Positions 25,480 through 33,388 of a DNA stretch of 42,587 bases are shown in pieces. The DNA is from Bacteroides sp. (GTDB lineage: Bacteria > Bacteroidota > Bacteroidia > Bacteroidales > Muribaculaceae): contig JAAVEO010000012.1 of the NCBI GenBank assembly GCA_014801225.1, forward strand, positions 1 through 42,587. The letters are read 5' to 3'. Each line of letters opens with the position of its first letter. The first letter of the stretch is position 1. Both the position numbers and the translations under genes were made by a program. The notes beneath the pieces are model-generated. The model had not been told where the DNA came from, searched no databases, and saw nothing but the letters and a program-made list of their open reading frames with translations.

Positions 25480-26439
25480 TTATATCTCGGCTTCCCATCC
25501 GAGTGCGCTTGCTCCCAAGAGAGCGGCATCGGCTTCATTGAGCTCGGAGGTGCAGATTGTCACATGGCCGCGATAGAGATGAAGCACATTGCGGTCGAAG
25601 GATTCTCGCAAGGGGGCAAGAAGAAGCTCTCCGGCCCGGGATACCCCTCCGAAGATGATTATGGCTTCCGGATCACTGAACGCTGCGAAATGAGCACAGG
25701 CTTCGCCCAGCACTTCTCCTGTGAAACGGAACACCTCCTTTGCAGTCTCATCTCCCGCATTGGCTGCTTCTGCTATGAGCTTTGATGTGAGTTGTTCTTC
25801 TTTCAGTAGGCATAGTCTCGACTCCGGGTGCTTTGCCATGAGCTTGCGGGCTGTGGTCACCACGCCTTTCGCCGAACAATATGTCTGGAGGCAATCTTTT
25901 CTTCCGCATCCGCAGGGACGGTCTTCCACGGTCCATGCTTTCACATGACCTAATTCTCCTCCGAAACTGCGATTTCCGTTAAGAATCTGGCCATTACATA
26001 CAATGCCGCTGCCAACTCCCGTGCCGAGGGTAATTACGATAAAGTCACGAAGACCGCGGGCCGCCCCATAACTCATCTCGCCTATGGCTGCCGCATTAGC
26101 GTCATTACTCATTTTCACGGGGAGACCCGTTGCCTCTGACAGCAATCTGCCTAATGGGATAGGGGAGGGCCAGGGAAGATCTGTGGCTGCTTCGATCTCT
26201 CCTGTAAAATAGTTGGCGCAGGGAGCGCCTACCCCGATACCCACCACCGCATCATCTGCGTTGCAGTCGGATATGAGGGCCTTTATATTTTCTCCAAGCC
26301 GACTGGCAAATGCCTCGGCTGTAGGCTCTGAGGCAGTCGGAAAACTTCTATGGGCGATAATCTCGCCGCGTCGATTGACGAGTCCGTATACTGTATTGGT
26401 GCCACCCATATCGACACCTATTACAAATTTCTTATCCAC
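25480..26439 (-). CDS. ROK-family sugar kinase (glucokinase-like)
   Basis: 319 residues. The ROK features are: ATP-binding DMGGTNT (10-16), catalytic D113 in SNDANAAAIGE, the TLGTGVGSGIV phosphate loop, and the zinc site H165 with C176, C178 and C183 (CGCGRKDC). Family enzymes phosphorylate glucose, N-acetylglucosamine, N-acetylmannosamine and related sugars; the substrate is not readable here. There is no N-terminal DNA-binding domain, so it is a kinase and not a ROK repressor. It is the first gene of a four-gene operon with its own promoter at 26471. Confidence 0.92.
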   Translation of the reverse strand: MDKKFVIGVDMGGTNTVYGLVNRRGEIIAHRSFPTASEPTAEAFASRLGENIKALISDCNADDAVVGIGVGAPCANYFTGEIEAATDLPWPSPIPLGRLLSEATGLPVKMSNDANAAAIGEMSYGAARGLRDFIVITLGTGVGSGIVCNGQILNGNRSFGGELGHVKAWTVEDRPCGCGRKDCLQTYCSAKGVVTTARKLMAKHPESRLCLLKEEQLTSKLIAEAANAGDETAKEVFRFTGEVLGEACAHFAAFSDPEAIIIFGGVSRAGELLLAPLRESFDRNVLHLYRGHVTICTSELNEADAALLGASALGWEAEI

Positions 26440-26470
26440 GATGTTTGTTAGTTCAATGTCTAATAGAGCC

Positions 26471-26501
26471 CAAAATTACGTAAAAATCCCTTCCCATGCA
26501 A
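26471..26501 (-). promoter_or_regulatory. Promoter of the ROK-GH29-cutC operon
   Basis: On the minus strand the -7 element TAATTTTG (26478-26471) fits TAnnTTTG, with TTG (26501-26499) 20 bp upstream as -33. Transcription would start near 26466, about 26 nt before the ATG. It is divergent from the pyr promoter, 39 bp apart. Confidence 0.65.
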
Positions 26502-26539
26502 CGTTTCTTCGTTTTTTTCACTTGCTTTCACATTCTTAT

Positions 26540-26570
26540 TTTGTCGTTTGGGAAATATTTTATACTTTTG
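26540..26570 (+). promoter_or_regulatory. Promoter of the pyrimidine operon
   Basis: A textbook Bacteroidetes promoter: TTTG (26540-26543), 19-bp spacer, TACTTTTG (26563-26570). The start should fall at about 26575-26578, so the leader RNA is about 158 nt before pyrC and begins almost at the leader-peptide ATG. Confidence 0.8.
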
Positions 26571-26578
26571 TATCCGAT

Positions 26579-26701
26579 ATGGCAGTCATGACGTTTCCAG
26601 CTTTCAAAGCTTCGGTCTTCGGGAGAGTCCGGAAGGGTGCTAACCCCTCCGCAGGCTGTCAGTTTTTCGAGTTAATTCATTTTGCGGCAACTTCCTTTTA
26701 G
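26579..26701 (+). CDS. Candidate 40-residue pyr leader peptide
   Basis: A 40-codon open frame begins with ATG 1-4 nt after the predicted transcription start and ends in TAG at 26699-26701. The peptide is basic in the middle (FGRVRKG) and contains seven Phe, several near the end (CQFFELIHFAATSF). The stop codon lies in the loop of the terminator hairpin at 26685-26712, so a ribosome close behind polymerase would cover the hairpin's left arm. This is the layout of the E. coli pyrBI leader peptide. No separate function of the peptide is implied. Confidence 0.55.
   Translation: MAVMTFPAFKASVFGRVRKGANPSAGCQFFELIHFAATSF
26631..26667 (+). promoter_or_regulatory. Possible pause hairpin and U-tract in the pyr leader
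   Basis: GGAAGGG (26631-26637) pairs with CCCCTCC (26644-26650) with one mismatch around TGCTAA. A TTTTT run follows at 26663-26667, and the next ~20 nt are also T-rich. In E. coli pyrBI a U-rich segment before the attenuator slows polymerase when UTP is low; I infer a similar role. Confidence 0.45.
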
Positions 26702-26718
26702 GAATGTTGCTGTTTTTT
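26685..26718 (+). terminator. Attenuator-type terminator upstream of pyrC
   Basis: Left arm 26685-26696 and right arm 26700-26712 pair (GCAAC-TTCCT with AGGAA-T-GTTGC, one bulged T, a G-U and an outer C-G) around a TTT loop, and six T residues follow (26713-26718). It lies 16 nt before the pyrC ATG and inside the operon's own leader, so it must be bypassed for expression. Confidence 0.75.
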
Positions 26719-26734
26719 ATATCCTACAGCAAAT

Positions 26735-28027
26735 ATGTCTGACAAGATGACAGCGGCTCCTGTTCTTATCAAGGGAGCGAAGGTATGGCTCGACGGAGAG
26801 TTCCGATGCACGGATCTCCGTGTGGCTGATGGTGTGGTCAATGCTATCGCTCCTGATATCATGCCGGAGGAGGACGATATGATTGTGGATGGCAAAGGAC
26901 GTCATCTTATTCCCGGTCTCGTTGATCTTCATGTGCATTTCCGCGAACCCGGTTTCTCTTATAAAGAGACTATTGCCGCAGGTTCGCGTGCGGCAGCCAA
27001 AGGGGGATTCACGACTGTATGCACCATGCCAAACCTAAAGCCCGCTCCCGATTCTGTAGAGAATCTCAAGAAGCAGCTTGATAGCATCTCCGATGATGCG
27101 CAGATAGAAGTGCTTCCTTTCGCTACTATCACACGTCAGCGTCTCGGCCATGAATGTGTGGACTATAAAGCTCTTCTTCCTTATGTGGCCGGATTTTCCG
27201 ATGATGGCACAGGTGTGCAGGATGCCGACGTGATGCGACGCTCTATGGAGGGTATCGCTGAAGTTGACGGCCTTCTTGCAGCTCATTGCGAGGTGGAGAG
27301 TCTGCTCAACAAGGGATATATTCATGACGGCGAGTACGCCCGTGCACATGGACATCGCGGCATCTGCTCCGAGAGTGAATGGGGCGAAGTGAAACGCGAC
27401 ATAGAACTCGCCGCCGCCACAGGCTGTCGTCTCCATATCTGCCATGTGTCTACCAAGGAAAGTGTAGAACTCGTACGCGAGGCTAAACGAAAAGGACTGA
27501 AGGTGACATGTGAGACCGGACCGCATTACCTCGCTTTTACGGATGCGGATCTTCAAGAGGACGGACGTTTCAAGATGAATCCTCCTATTCGTTCTGGTGC
27601 CGACCGTGAGGCATTGCGTCGCGGTATTGCCGACGGCACTGTAGATGTTGTGGCCACCGACCACGCTCCCCATTCTGCTGAAGAAAAGGCAAAGGGGCTG
27701 GAGAAGAGCGCCATGGGTGTCGTAGGCCTTGAGACTTCTCTCCCGGCCGTATATACTTATATGGTGGAGCCAGGTCATATATCCCTGGGAAAGCTTGTGG
27801 AGGTGATGGCCGACAATCCGCGCCGTATACTGGGACGCGACCCTGAGATAAAGGAGGGCTCGCGCGCCGATCTTACGCTTGTGGATTTTTCCCGTGAATG
27901 GACAGTGGATCCCGAGTCGTTCCTCACTCTTGGTCGTGCCACTCCTTTCAATGGTTGTAAACTTAAGGGTGAGATAATGCTCACATTATTCGGAGGTGCT
28001 CCTGTATTCTCTCATCCTGAACTATAA
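26735..28027 (+). CDS. pyrC: Dihydroorotase
   Basis: 430 residues, type I dihydroorotase of the amidohydrolase superfamily; closes carbamoyl-aspartate to dihydroorotate, step three of UMP synthesis. The metal site HxH is H66-V-H68 in DLHVHFREPG, R70 binds substrate, and later ligands fall in LLAAHCEVES, LHICHVST and VVATDHAPHS. First gene of a six-gene operon that contains pyrC, K, D, F, E and B; carbamoyl-phosphate synthase (carAB) is not in the window. Expression is probably controlled by the leader just upstream. Confidence 0.95.
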   Translation: MSDKMTAAPVLIKGAKVWLDGEFRCTDLRVADGVVNAIAPDIMPEEDDMIVDGKGRHLIPGLVDLHVHFREPGFSYKETIAAGSRAAAKGGFTTVCTMPNLKPAPDSVENLKKQLDSISDDAQIEVLPFATITRQRLGHECVDYKALLPYVAGFSDDGTGVQDADVMRRSMEGIAEVDGLLAAHCEVESLLNKGYIHDGEYARAHGHRGICSESEWGEVKRDIELAAATGCRLHICHVSTKESVELVREAKRKGLKVTCETGPHYLAFTDADLQEDGRFKMNPPIRSGADREALRRGIADGTVDVVATDHAPHSAEEKAKGLEKSAMGVVGLETSLPAVYTYMVEPGHISLGKLVEVMADNPRRILGRDPEIKEGSRADLTLVDFSREWTVDPESFLTLGRATPFNGCKLKGEIMLTLFGGAPVFSHPEL

Positions 28028-28066
28028 AAATAGACCTATCATAACAGTTTTCTTTACTGTATTCAC

Positions 28067-28807
28067 ATGTATAAGAAAGATAATTATAAGATTCTCTCCA
28101 ACACACAACTCACACGCCGCTCATGGCTGATGGTGCTTGAGGGCGATACCCGTTATCTCACTGCCCCCGGGCAGTTTGTCAATGTGGCTGTAGATGGTAA
28201 ATTCCTTCGCCGTCCGATCTCGCTTTGCGATTACGATGCCCATACTATTACTCTCCTCTATGACATAGTAGGGGAGGGCACTGAATGGATGAGTCATCGT
28301 AAGCCCGGTGAATACCTTGACCTTCTTACAGGTCTCGGTAATGGTTTCGATATCTCTGAATGTGGGGCTTCTCCCGTTTTGCTCGGTGGAGGTGTCGGTG
28401 TGGCACCGCTCTTGAAATTGGCTAAAACTCTAATAGTAAAAGGTAAGAAACCGATTGCAGTGCTTGGTTTTAATTCTGCCGCTGATGTGGTGCTTGAAGC
28501 CGAACTCAAGGCTGCCGGTGTGGAGACGTATGTCTCTACTGTCGACGGTACATACGGAACAAAGGGCTTCGTCTCCGATGTTATTCGCGAGAAGAATCTC
28601 ACTCCCGATTATTTCTTTGCCTGTGGTCCGCTCCCTATGCTCCGCTCCCTATGTGGACTCGATATCCCGGGCCAACTCAGTCTTGACGAACGTATGGCCT
28701 GCGGTTTCGGAGTGTGTATGTGTTGCAGCCTTGAGACTGCTTCCGGTGCGAAACGTATCTGTAAGGATGGCCCCGTATTCAGAAAGGAGGAACTTATATG
28801 GAAATGA
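28067..28807 (+). CDS. pyrK: Dihydroorotate dehydrogenase electron-transfer subunit
   Basis: 246 residues. An FAD-binding half (PGQFVNVAVDGKFLRRPISL) and an NAD-binding half (GGGVGVAPLLKLAK) are followed by a [2Fe-2S] site, C212-x4-C217-x2-C220-x11-C232 (ACGFGVC... RICKDGPVF). It passes electrons from the PyrD subunit to NAD+ in the class 1B enzyme. Its 3' end overlaps the pyrD start by 10 nt; an AAAGGAGG inside its last codons, 7 nt before the pyrD ATG, is a rare strong Shine-Dalgarno for this group. Confidence 0.93.
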   Translation: MYKKDNYKILSNTQLTRRSWLMVLEGDTRYLTAPGQFVNVAVDGKFLRRPISLCDYDAHTITLLYDIVGEGTEWMSHRKPGEYLDLLTGLGNGFDISECGASPVLLGGGVGVAPLLKLAKTLIVKGKKPIAVLGFNSAADVVLEAELKAAGVETYVSTVDGTYGTKGFVSDVIREKNLTPDYFFACGPLPMLRSLCGLDIPGQLSLDERMACGFGVCMCCSLETASGAKRICKDGPVFRKEELIWK

Positions 28808-29721
28808 AAAATGTAGACACTTCTGTGGTGTTGTCGGGCGTGCGCCTTGACAACCCTGTGATTCCTGCCAGCGGATGCTTCGGATTCGGCTATGGAATGA
28901 ATGAATATTACGATATCAATATTCTTGGCTCCATATCTTTTAAAGGTACTACCCGCGATGCCCGCTTCGGCAATCCGCTTCCCCGTGTGGCGGAATGCAC
29001 CTCGGGTATGATCAATTCAGTAGGTCTTCAGAACCCCGGAATTGATAAGGTAATCTCTGAGGAACTCCCCAAGATGAGAGCCGTGTTCCATAAACCCATC
29101 GTTGCCAATATCTCCGGCTTCTCAATAGATGAGTATGTGGAGTGTTGCGAAAAAATCGATAAGGAGGAGCAGGTCGCCATAATTGAGCTTAATGTGAGTT
29201 GTCCTAATGTGCACGGTGGCGGTATGAGCTTCGGCACATGCTGCGAGTCTGTGTCCGAGGTGGTGAAGGAAGTGAAGAAAGTTATCACTAAACCTCTATA
29301 TGTTAAACTCACTCCCAATGTCACAGATATCGTATCGATCGCCCGTTCTGCGGTAGATGCCGGGGCCGATGGCCTTTGCCTCATCAATACGATGCTCGGT
29401 ATGCGTATTGACGTGCGTACCCGTCGACCGGTCATTGCCAATGTGATGGGCGGTTTCTCCGGAGCTGCTGTCTTTCCGGTGGCCGTGAGAATGGTATATC
29501 AGGTGAGCAAAGCCACCGGTGTGCCTGTCATAGGTTGCGGTGGTGTGGAGACTGCCCGCGATGTTATAGAGATGATGATGGCCGGTGCTACGGCAGTGGA
29601 GGTAGGTGCAGCCAATCTTCGCGATCCGTATGCCTGCAAGAATATCATAGAGGATCTTCCCGTCTGGATGGAGCGCCTTCGTATAAATTCTCTTTCAGAG
29701 ATTATCGGTGCTTGTGAATAA
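28798..29721 (+). CDS. pyrD: Dihydroorotate dehydrogenase catalytic subunit (class 1B)
   Basis: 307 residues; FMN enzyme that oxidises dihydroorotate to orotate. The class 1 catalytic cysteine is C135 in LNVSCPNVHGGG, and FMN-binding segments are seen in PLYVKLTPNVTDI and PVIGCGGVETARD. Presence of PyrK next door fixes it as the NAD-linked class 1B heterotetramer. It overlaps pyrK by 10 nt, which fits a need for equal amounts of both subunits. Confidence 0.95.
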   Translation: MEMKNVDTSVVLSGVRLDNPVIPASGCFGFGYGMNEYYDINILGSISFKGTTRDARFGNPLPRVAECTSGMINSVGLQNPGIDKVISEELPKMRAVFHKPIVANISGFSIDEYVECCEKIDKEEQVAIIELNVSCPNVHGGGMSFGTCCESVSEVVKEVKKVITKPLYVKLTPNVTDIVSIARSAVDAGADGLCLINTMLGMRIDVRTRRPVIANVMGGFSGAAVFPVAVRMVYQVSKATGVPVIGCGGVETARDVIEMMMAGATAVEVGAANLRDPYACKNIIEDLPVWMERLRINSLSEIIGACE

Positions 29722-29791
29722 TAAAAATAATAATAACCCTATTCCTGCCGGCACTATGGGTGAGTGCAGGAGAAAATAAAATATAGACATT

Positions 29792-30505
29792 ATGTCCAAC
29801 GCCAAAGATGTGATCATTGCATGCGACTTCCCTACCGCGGAAGCCACATATGCTTTTCTTGACAAATTCAAGGATGAGGAGCGCAAACCTTTCCTCAAGA
29901 TAGGAATGGAACTTTATTACGGTGCCGGCAACGAGGTGGTACGCGAAATCAAACGTCGAGGCCATAAGATTTTCCTCGACCTCAAGCTTCATGATATCCC
30001 CAATACTGTGCGTAAGGCTATGAAAGTGCTTTCCGCTCTTGATGTGGATATGGTGAATGTGCATGCGGCCGGCACTGTGGCCATGATGCGCGCGGCTCTC
30101 GAGGGTCTCACTCGCGAGGATGGTACACGTCCTCTCCTTATCGCTGTCACTCAGCTCACCTCCACTTCCGAGCAGACTATGCGCGAGGAGCTCCTCATTG
30201 ATGCCTCTATCAATGATACTATTGCCAAATACGCCGCCAATGCCAAGGAGGCCGGTCTCGATGGAGTGGTTTGCTCTCCTCTTGAGGCCTCTCTCGTGAA
30301 GGAGGCTTGTGGCAATGATTTCATGACTGTCACTCCCGGTATTCGCTTTGCCGATGCTAAAGCAGACGATCAGGTGCGTATCACCACTCCCGAGCGTGCA
30401 CGGGAGATTGGCTCCGATTATATCGTCGTAGGGCGTCCTATCACAGCCGCGGAAGATCCGGTGGCCGCTTATCGCCGTTGTGTGGCTGAGTTTCTTAACC
30501 AATAA
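29792..30505 (+). CDS. pyrF: Orotidine 5'-phosphate decarboxylase
   Basis: 237 residues, the short group I type. The catalytic DxKxxD array is D63-K65-D68 in [13 protein letters not shown], the phosphate-binding part is in VTPGIRFAD and the end is [16 protein letters not shown]. Converts OMP to UMP. The 70-nt gap from pyrD holds a weak bulged hairpin (near 29748-29770) and no open frame. Many Bacteroidetes carry a longer (~275 residue) PyrF type, so the short form here may be a lineage trait. Confidence 0.95.
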   Translation: MSNAKDVIIACDFPTAEATYAFLDKFKDEERKPFLKIGMELYYGAGNEVVREIKRRGHKIFLDLKLHDIPNTVRKAMKVLSALDVDMVNVHAAGTVAMMRAALEGLTREDGTRPLLIAVTQLTSTSEQTMREELLIDASINDTIAKYAANAKEAGLDGVVCSPLEASLVKEACGNDFMTVTPGIRFADAKADDQVRITTPERAREIGSDYIVVGRPITAAEDPVAAYRRCVAEFLNQ

Positions 30506-30535
30506 ATTCAGATAATCAAAAATAAAATTTCCATC

Positions 30536-31174
30536 ATGGAGACAGCAAAAAAAGTAGCTTCCGAACTTCTTGATATTCAGGCAGTGTTCCTTCGTCCCGA
30601 TGAGCCTTTCACATGGGCCAGCGGTATCAAGAGCCCTATATATTGTGACAATCGTCTTATCCTCACATCTCCAGATGCGCGCCGTGTGGTGGAGAATGCT
30701 ATCGCCGAGACTGTGAAGGATAAATTTCCTGAGGCTCAGGTGCTCATGGGCACATCCACAGCAGGTATCGCCCACGCTGCCATAGCTGCTTATATTCTTG
30801 ATATGCCTATGGGCTACGTTCGCGGAAGTGCCAAGGATCATGGTCGCAATAATAAGATTGAAGGCCGTCTCAACCCCGGTGATAAGGTAGTCGTGATTGA
30901 AGATCTCATCTCCACCGGTGGCAGCTGTATTGACGTAGTGGAGGCTCTCCGCGAGGCCGGAGCCGAGGTGCTCGGCGTGGTCAGCATCTTCACCTACGGA
31001 ATGAAGAAAGGCCTGGAGCGTCTGGCCGCTGCCAACGTCACCAACTATTCTCTCTCCAACCTCGACACCCTCGTGGACGTGGCTGTAGAGAAGAACTATA
31101 TTGCTCCCGAGGATAAGGCGCGTCTGCTTAAATTCCGTGACAACCCTTCCGACGAGAGCTGGATGAATAAATAA
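30536..31174 (+). CDS. pyrE: Orotate phosphoribosyltransferase
   Basis: 212 residues; joins orotate to PRPP to give OMP, just before PyrF acts. The PRPP loop KVVVIEDLISTGGS is at about 117-130, and the mobile catalytic loop YVRGSAKDHGRNNKIEG at about 94-110. It follows pyrF by 30 nt and precedes pyrB by 17 nt. Confidence 0.95.
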   Translation: METAKKVASELLDIQAVFLRPDEPFTWASGIKSPIYCDNRLILTSPDARRVVENAIAETVKDKFPEAQVLMGTSTAGIAHAAIAAYILDMPMGYVRGSAKDHGRNNKIEGRLNPGDKVVVIEDLISTGGSCIDVVEALREAGAEVLGVVSIFTYGMKKGLERLAAANVTNYSLSNLDTLVDVAVEKNYIAPEDKARLLKFRDNPSDESWMNK

Positions 31175-31191
31175 ATTAATCGTTTACGGAG

Positions 31192-32274
31192 ATGAAACAT
31201 CTTATCGATCCCCACGACCTCTCTCGAAAGGAGATAGAGGATATCGTGGACCTTGCCCTTGACATTATCGCTCATCGCGAGATGTATTCTGAGGTATGCA
31301 AGGGTAAAAAACTCGCTACTCTTTTCTACGAGCCTTCCACTCGGACACGCCTCAGCTTTACGGCTGCCATGATGGAACTCGGTGGAAATGTCCTCGGCTT
31401 CAGCGATGCTCAATCCTCCTCCGTAAGCAAAGGCGAGACAGTAGCTGATACCACAAAGGTGATATCCTGCTTCGCGGATATCATCGCTATGCGCCATTAT
31501 GTGGAGGGTGCCCCTTTCGTTTCCGCTCTCAATTCTCGTGTGCCCGTTATCAATGCGGGCGACGGTTCCCACAGCCATCCCACTCAGACTCTTACAGACT
31601 TGCTTACAATCAAACGTGAGATCGGACGTTTCGACCATATCACTGTCGGTTTCTGCGGCGATCTCCGGTATGGACGCACTGTTCATTCCCTTATCAAGGC
31701 TCTTTCCCGTTATGAGGGTGTGAAAGTGGTTCTTATTTCTCCCGATGTGCTCCGTATTCCGGATTATATGAAGAAGGATGTGCTCGAACCCAACGGTATG
31801 GAATATCGTGAGGTAAACACTCTTGAAGAGGTTATGTCCGAGCTCGATGTCCTCTATATGACTCGGGTACAGAAGGAGCGTTTCGATGATCTCGATGAGT
31901 ATGAGCGTGTGAAGGATGCATATATTCTCGATGCCGCCAAAATGAAACTTGGTCGCCCCGAGATGCGTGTGCTCCATCCCCTTCCGCGTGTCAATGAGAT
32001 TACAGTGGAAGTAGATGATGATCCCCGTGCTGCATATTTCCGTCAGGTTGAAAATGGAAAGTTTGTGCGTATGGCGCTTATATATATTCTCTTGCGTTGG
32101 GCGGAAGAGGGTAAGAACCCCGATGAACCTCTTGTGCCCGAAGATGTTATTCGGGAGGGTCATACTTGCAATAACCCTAAATGTATCTGCAACACGGAGA
32201 ATGTTCCCGCCGGTTTCCGCAAGGCTGCCGATGATACTCTGCGCTGTATCTATTGCGAGCATCAGCCCGATTGA
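31192..32274 (+). CDS. pyrB: Aspartate carbamoyltransferase with C-terminal PyrI-like zinc domain
   Basis: 360 residues, about 50 more than a catalytic PyrB alone. The catalytic part has the carbamoyl-phosphate loop STRTR (49-53), K80 in the SSSVSKGE loop, HPTQ and HPLPRVNEI, and ends near residue 310. The extension has C326-x4-C331, then C352-x2-C355 (C333 is extra), closely like the zinc domain of E. coli PyrI (C109-x4-C114...C138-x2-C141; both end with C-x-Y-C-E). The nucleotide-binding half of PyrI is absent, and no separate pyrI follows. It makes carbamoyl-aspartate, the second pathway step. I infer that the zinc domain keeps a structural role. Confidence 0.93.
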   Translation: MKHLIDPHDLSRKEIEDIVDLALDIIAHREMYSEVCKGKKLATLFYEPSTRTRLSFTAAMMELGGNVLGFSDAQSSSVSKGETVADTTKVISCFADIIAMRHYVEGAPFVSALNSRVPVINAGDGSHSHPTQTLTDLLTIKREIGRFDHITVGFCGDLRYGRTVHSLIKALSRYEGVKVVLISPDVLRIPDYMKKDVLEPNGMEYREVNTLEEVMSELDVLYMTRVQKERFDDLDEYERVKDAYILDAAKMKLGRPEMRVLHPLPRVNEITVEVDDDPRAAYFRQVENGKFVRMALIYILLRWAEEGKNPDEPLVPEDVIREGHTCNNPKCICNTENVPAGFRKAADDTLRCIYCEHQPD

Positions 32275-32307
32275 TAGCATTTAAATCTAAAGCGTTGTTT
32301 TATACAA

Positions 32308-32344
32308 AGCAGGCTCACGGATTCCGTCAATCCGTGAGCCTGCT
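32308..32344 (+). terminator. Hairpin ending the pyr operon
   Basis: A perfect 16-bp stem (32308-32323 with 32329-32344, AGCAGGCTCACGGATT and its complement) around CCGTC, 33 nt after the pyrB stop. The following bases (CATTATAATCT) are not a strong T tract. Confidence 0.7.
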
Positions 32345-32456
32345 CATTATAATCTCTATCGAAGCTTATTCAAAGCTTCTCTACCAAGCGAATCTCTACC
32401 ATTCGCCCATTTTCAGAATTCAAAAAATCCCCGGCCAAATCCAATCCCGCCTAAGC

Positions 32457-32576
32457 CATCCGGCCTCGGCCGAATCTACGCGCGCAGCCGGTTTGTCTTT
32501 GGTGAAAAATCCTAATTCATCCGGCTCAAGGCCGAATCCAATCGCGGTAGCCGGTTTGTCTTTGGTGAAAAATCCT
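32457..32576. repeat. Two tandem intergenic repeats (period 63)
   Basis: The 28-bp core starting AGCCGGTTTGTCTTTGGTGA is identical at 32486-32513 and 32549-32576. Upstream of each core is a CATCCGGC... GGCCGAATC segment that can form a small stem (CGGCC/GGCCG in copy 1, CGGC/GCCG in copy 2). The second copy ends 6 nt before the stop codon of the minus-strand gene at 32583. Together with the terminator at 32308 this accounts for most of the 308-bp gap; 32345-32456 shows nothing recognisable. Confidence 0.8.
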
Positions 32577-32582
32577 GAATGC

Positions 32583-33263
32583 TTATATCTTCCGCATAAG
32601 ATCATCAGCACTCTCCTTCACATTATGAGATACCTTCACCACGCCGTCCTTGCTCTGCTCATAAACCTTCACAGCGCCGTTCTTACCTCTTTCAAAGACT
32701 CTCTTCTCTCCGTTGGAAGCATTCTGCACGCTCTTACGAGCAGCCGCCTTGTCGAGCTTGTACTGCTTGTCAGCCTTATCCCGCGCCTGTCTTACCTCCT
32801 TAGAGGCTTTATCGCGGTCCTTGCGGAATTCCTTAGAGGCTTTATCCTTATCCTTACGGAATTCTTTCGAAGCTTTGTCTTTACCTTTCTTATATTCCTT
32901 CGAGGCTCTATCTTTGTCTTTCCGGAATTCCTTCGAGGCTTTGTCTTTACCTTTCTTATATTCCTTCGAGGCTTTGTCTTTGTCTTTCCTGAATTCCTTT
33001 GAGGCCTTGTCTTTACCTTTCGAGATACCTTTCTTTACGCCATCCTTGACATTATTATATACTTTGACACTTTCATCACCAACTGCCTGAGCACCCTTTA
33101 CGGTTCCCTCTTTGACAGCCTTGGCGCCTTTGACAGTGCCGTCTTTCACTACCTTTACAACATCAGCGGCTTTATCCCCGATGTTGAAGTCTGCTGCATA
33201 AGCGCTGCCGAATGAGGCAAACGCCATAAGAGCTACAGCTACGCTCATCATAATCTTTTTCAT
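32583..33263 (-). CDS. Secreted Lys-rich protein made of 11-residue repeats (LEA-like)
   Basis: 226 residues. A signal peptide (KKIMMSVAVALMAFASFGSAYA, cleavage near residue 23) is followed by 17 consecutive 11-mers in one register, residues 31-217. Central copies read KASKEFRKDKD or KASKEYKKGKD (86-151); outer ones are looser, such as GTVKGAKAVKE and GVVKVSHNVKE, with an acidic or Asn residue at position 11 in nearly all. No Cys and one Pro-free helical run are seen. An 11-residue period is typical of group 3 LEA proteins, apolipoproteins and synuclein, which form amphipathic helices on membranes or under drying. A periplasmic envelope-stabilising or stress role is inference. No clear promoter was found. 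Confidence 0.85.
   Translation of the reverse strand: MKKIMMSVAVALMAFASFGSAYAADFNIGDKAADVVKVVKDGTVKGAKAVKEGTVKGAQAVGDESVKVYNNVKDGVKKGISKGKDKASKEFRKDKDKASKEYKKGKDKASKEFRKDKDRASKEYKKGKDKASKEFRKDKDKASKEFRKDRDKASKEVRQARDKADKQYKLDKAAARKSVQNASNGEKRVFERGKNGAVKVYEQSKDGVVKVSHNVKESADDLMRKI
32778..33008 (-). repeat. 33-bp tandem repeats coding for 11-mers
   Basis: Seven 33-bp units encode residues 86-162 of the repeat protein. Nucleotide identity between units is high (for example TTTATCCTTATCCTTACG versus TTTGTCTTTGTCTTTCCG on the plus strand) and alternates between FRK and YKK types, which suggests duplication in pairs. Confidence 0.85.
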
Positions 33264-33388
33264 AATCTTGTCTTTTAAATATTCTTCTTTCTGCGTTTTC
33301 TGCTACTAAAACACTCTTATTCCAATCATGTATCTTTAATAAATGTTATTTCACTATAAGAAATGCAAATCGGGTGCAAACAAATAAG

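Noticed and set aside
25480..26439. ROK protein as a transcriptional repressor
   Set aside because: The chain starts directly with the ATP-binding motif and lacks the N-terminal winged helix found in ROK repressors.
26579..26734. Pyr leader as a known riboswitch or PyrR-binding element
   Set aside because: No PyrR binding-loop consensus or known riboswitch core could be matched by eye, and an open frame overlapping the terminator explains the layout better.
29702..32280. Long minus-strand open frames opposite pyrF-pyrE and pyrB (379 and 394 codons)
   Set aside because: They mirror well-supported pyr genes and have no recognisable domains.
32778..33008. Regular short repeats that might be a CRISPR array
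   Set aside because: The 33-bp units are contiguous, with no unique spacers, and encode the 11-residue repeats in frame; no cas genes are present.
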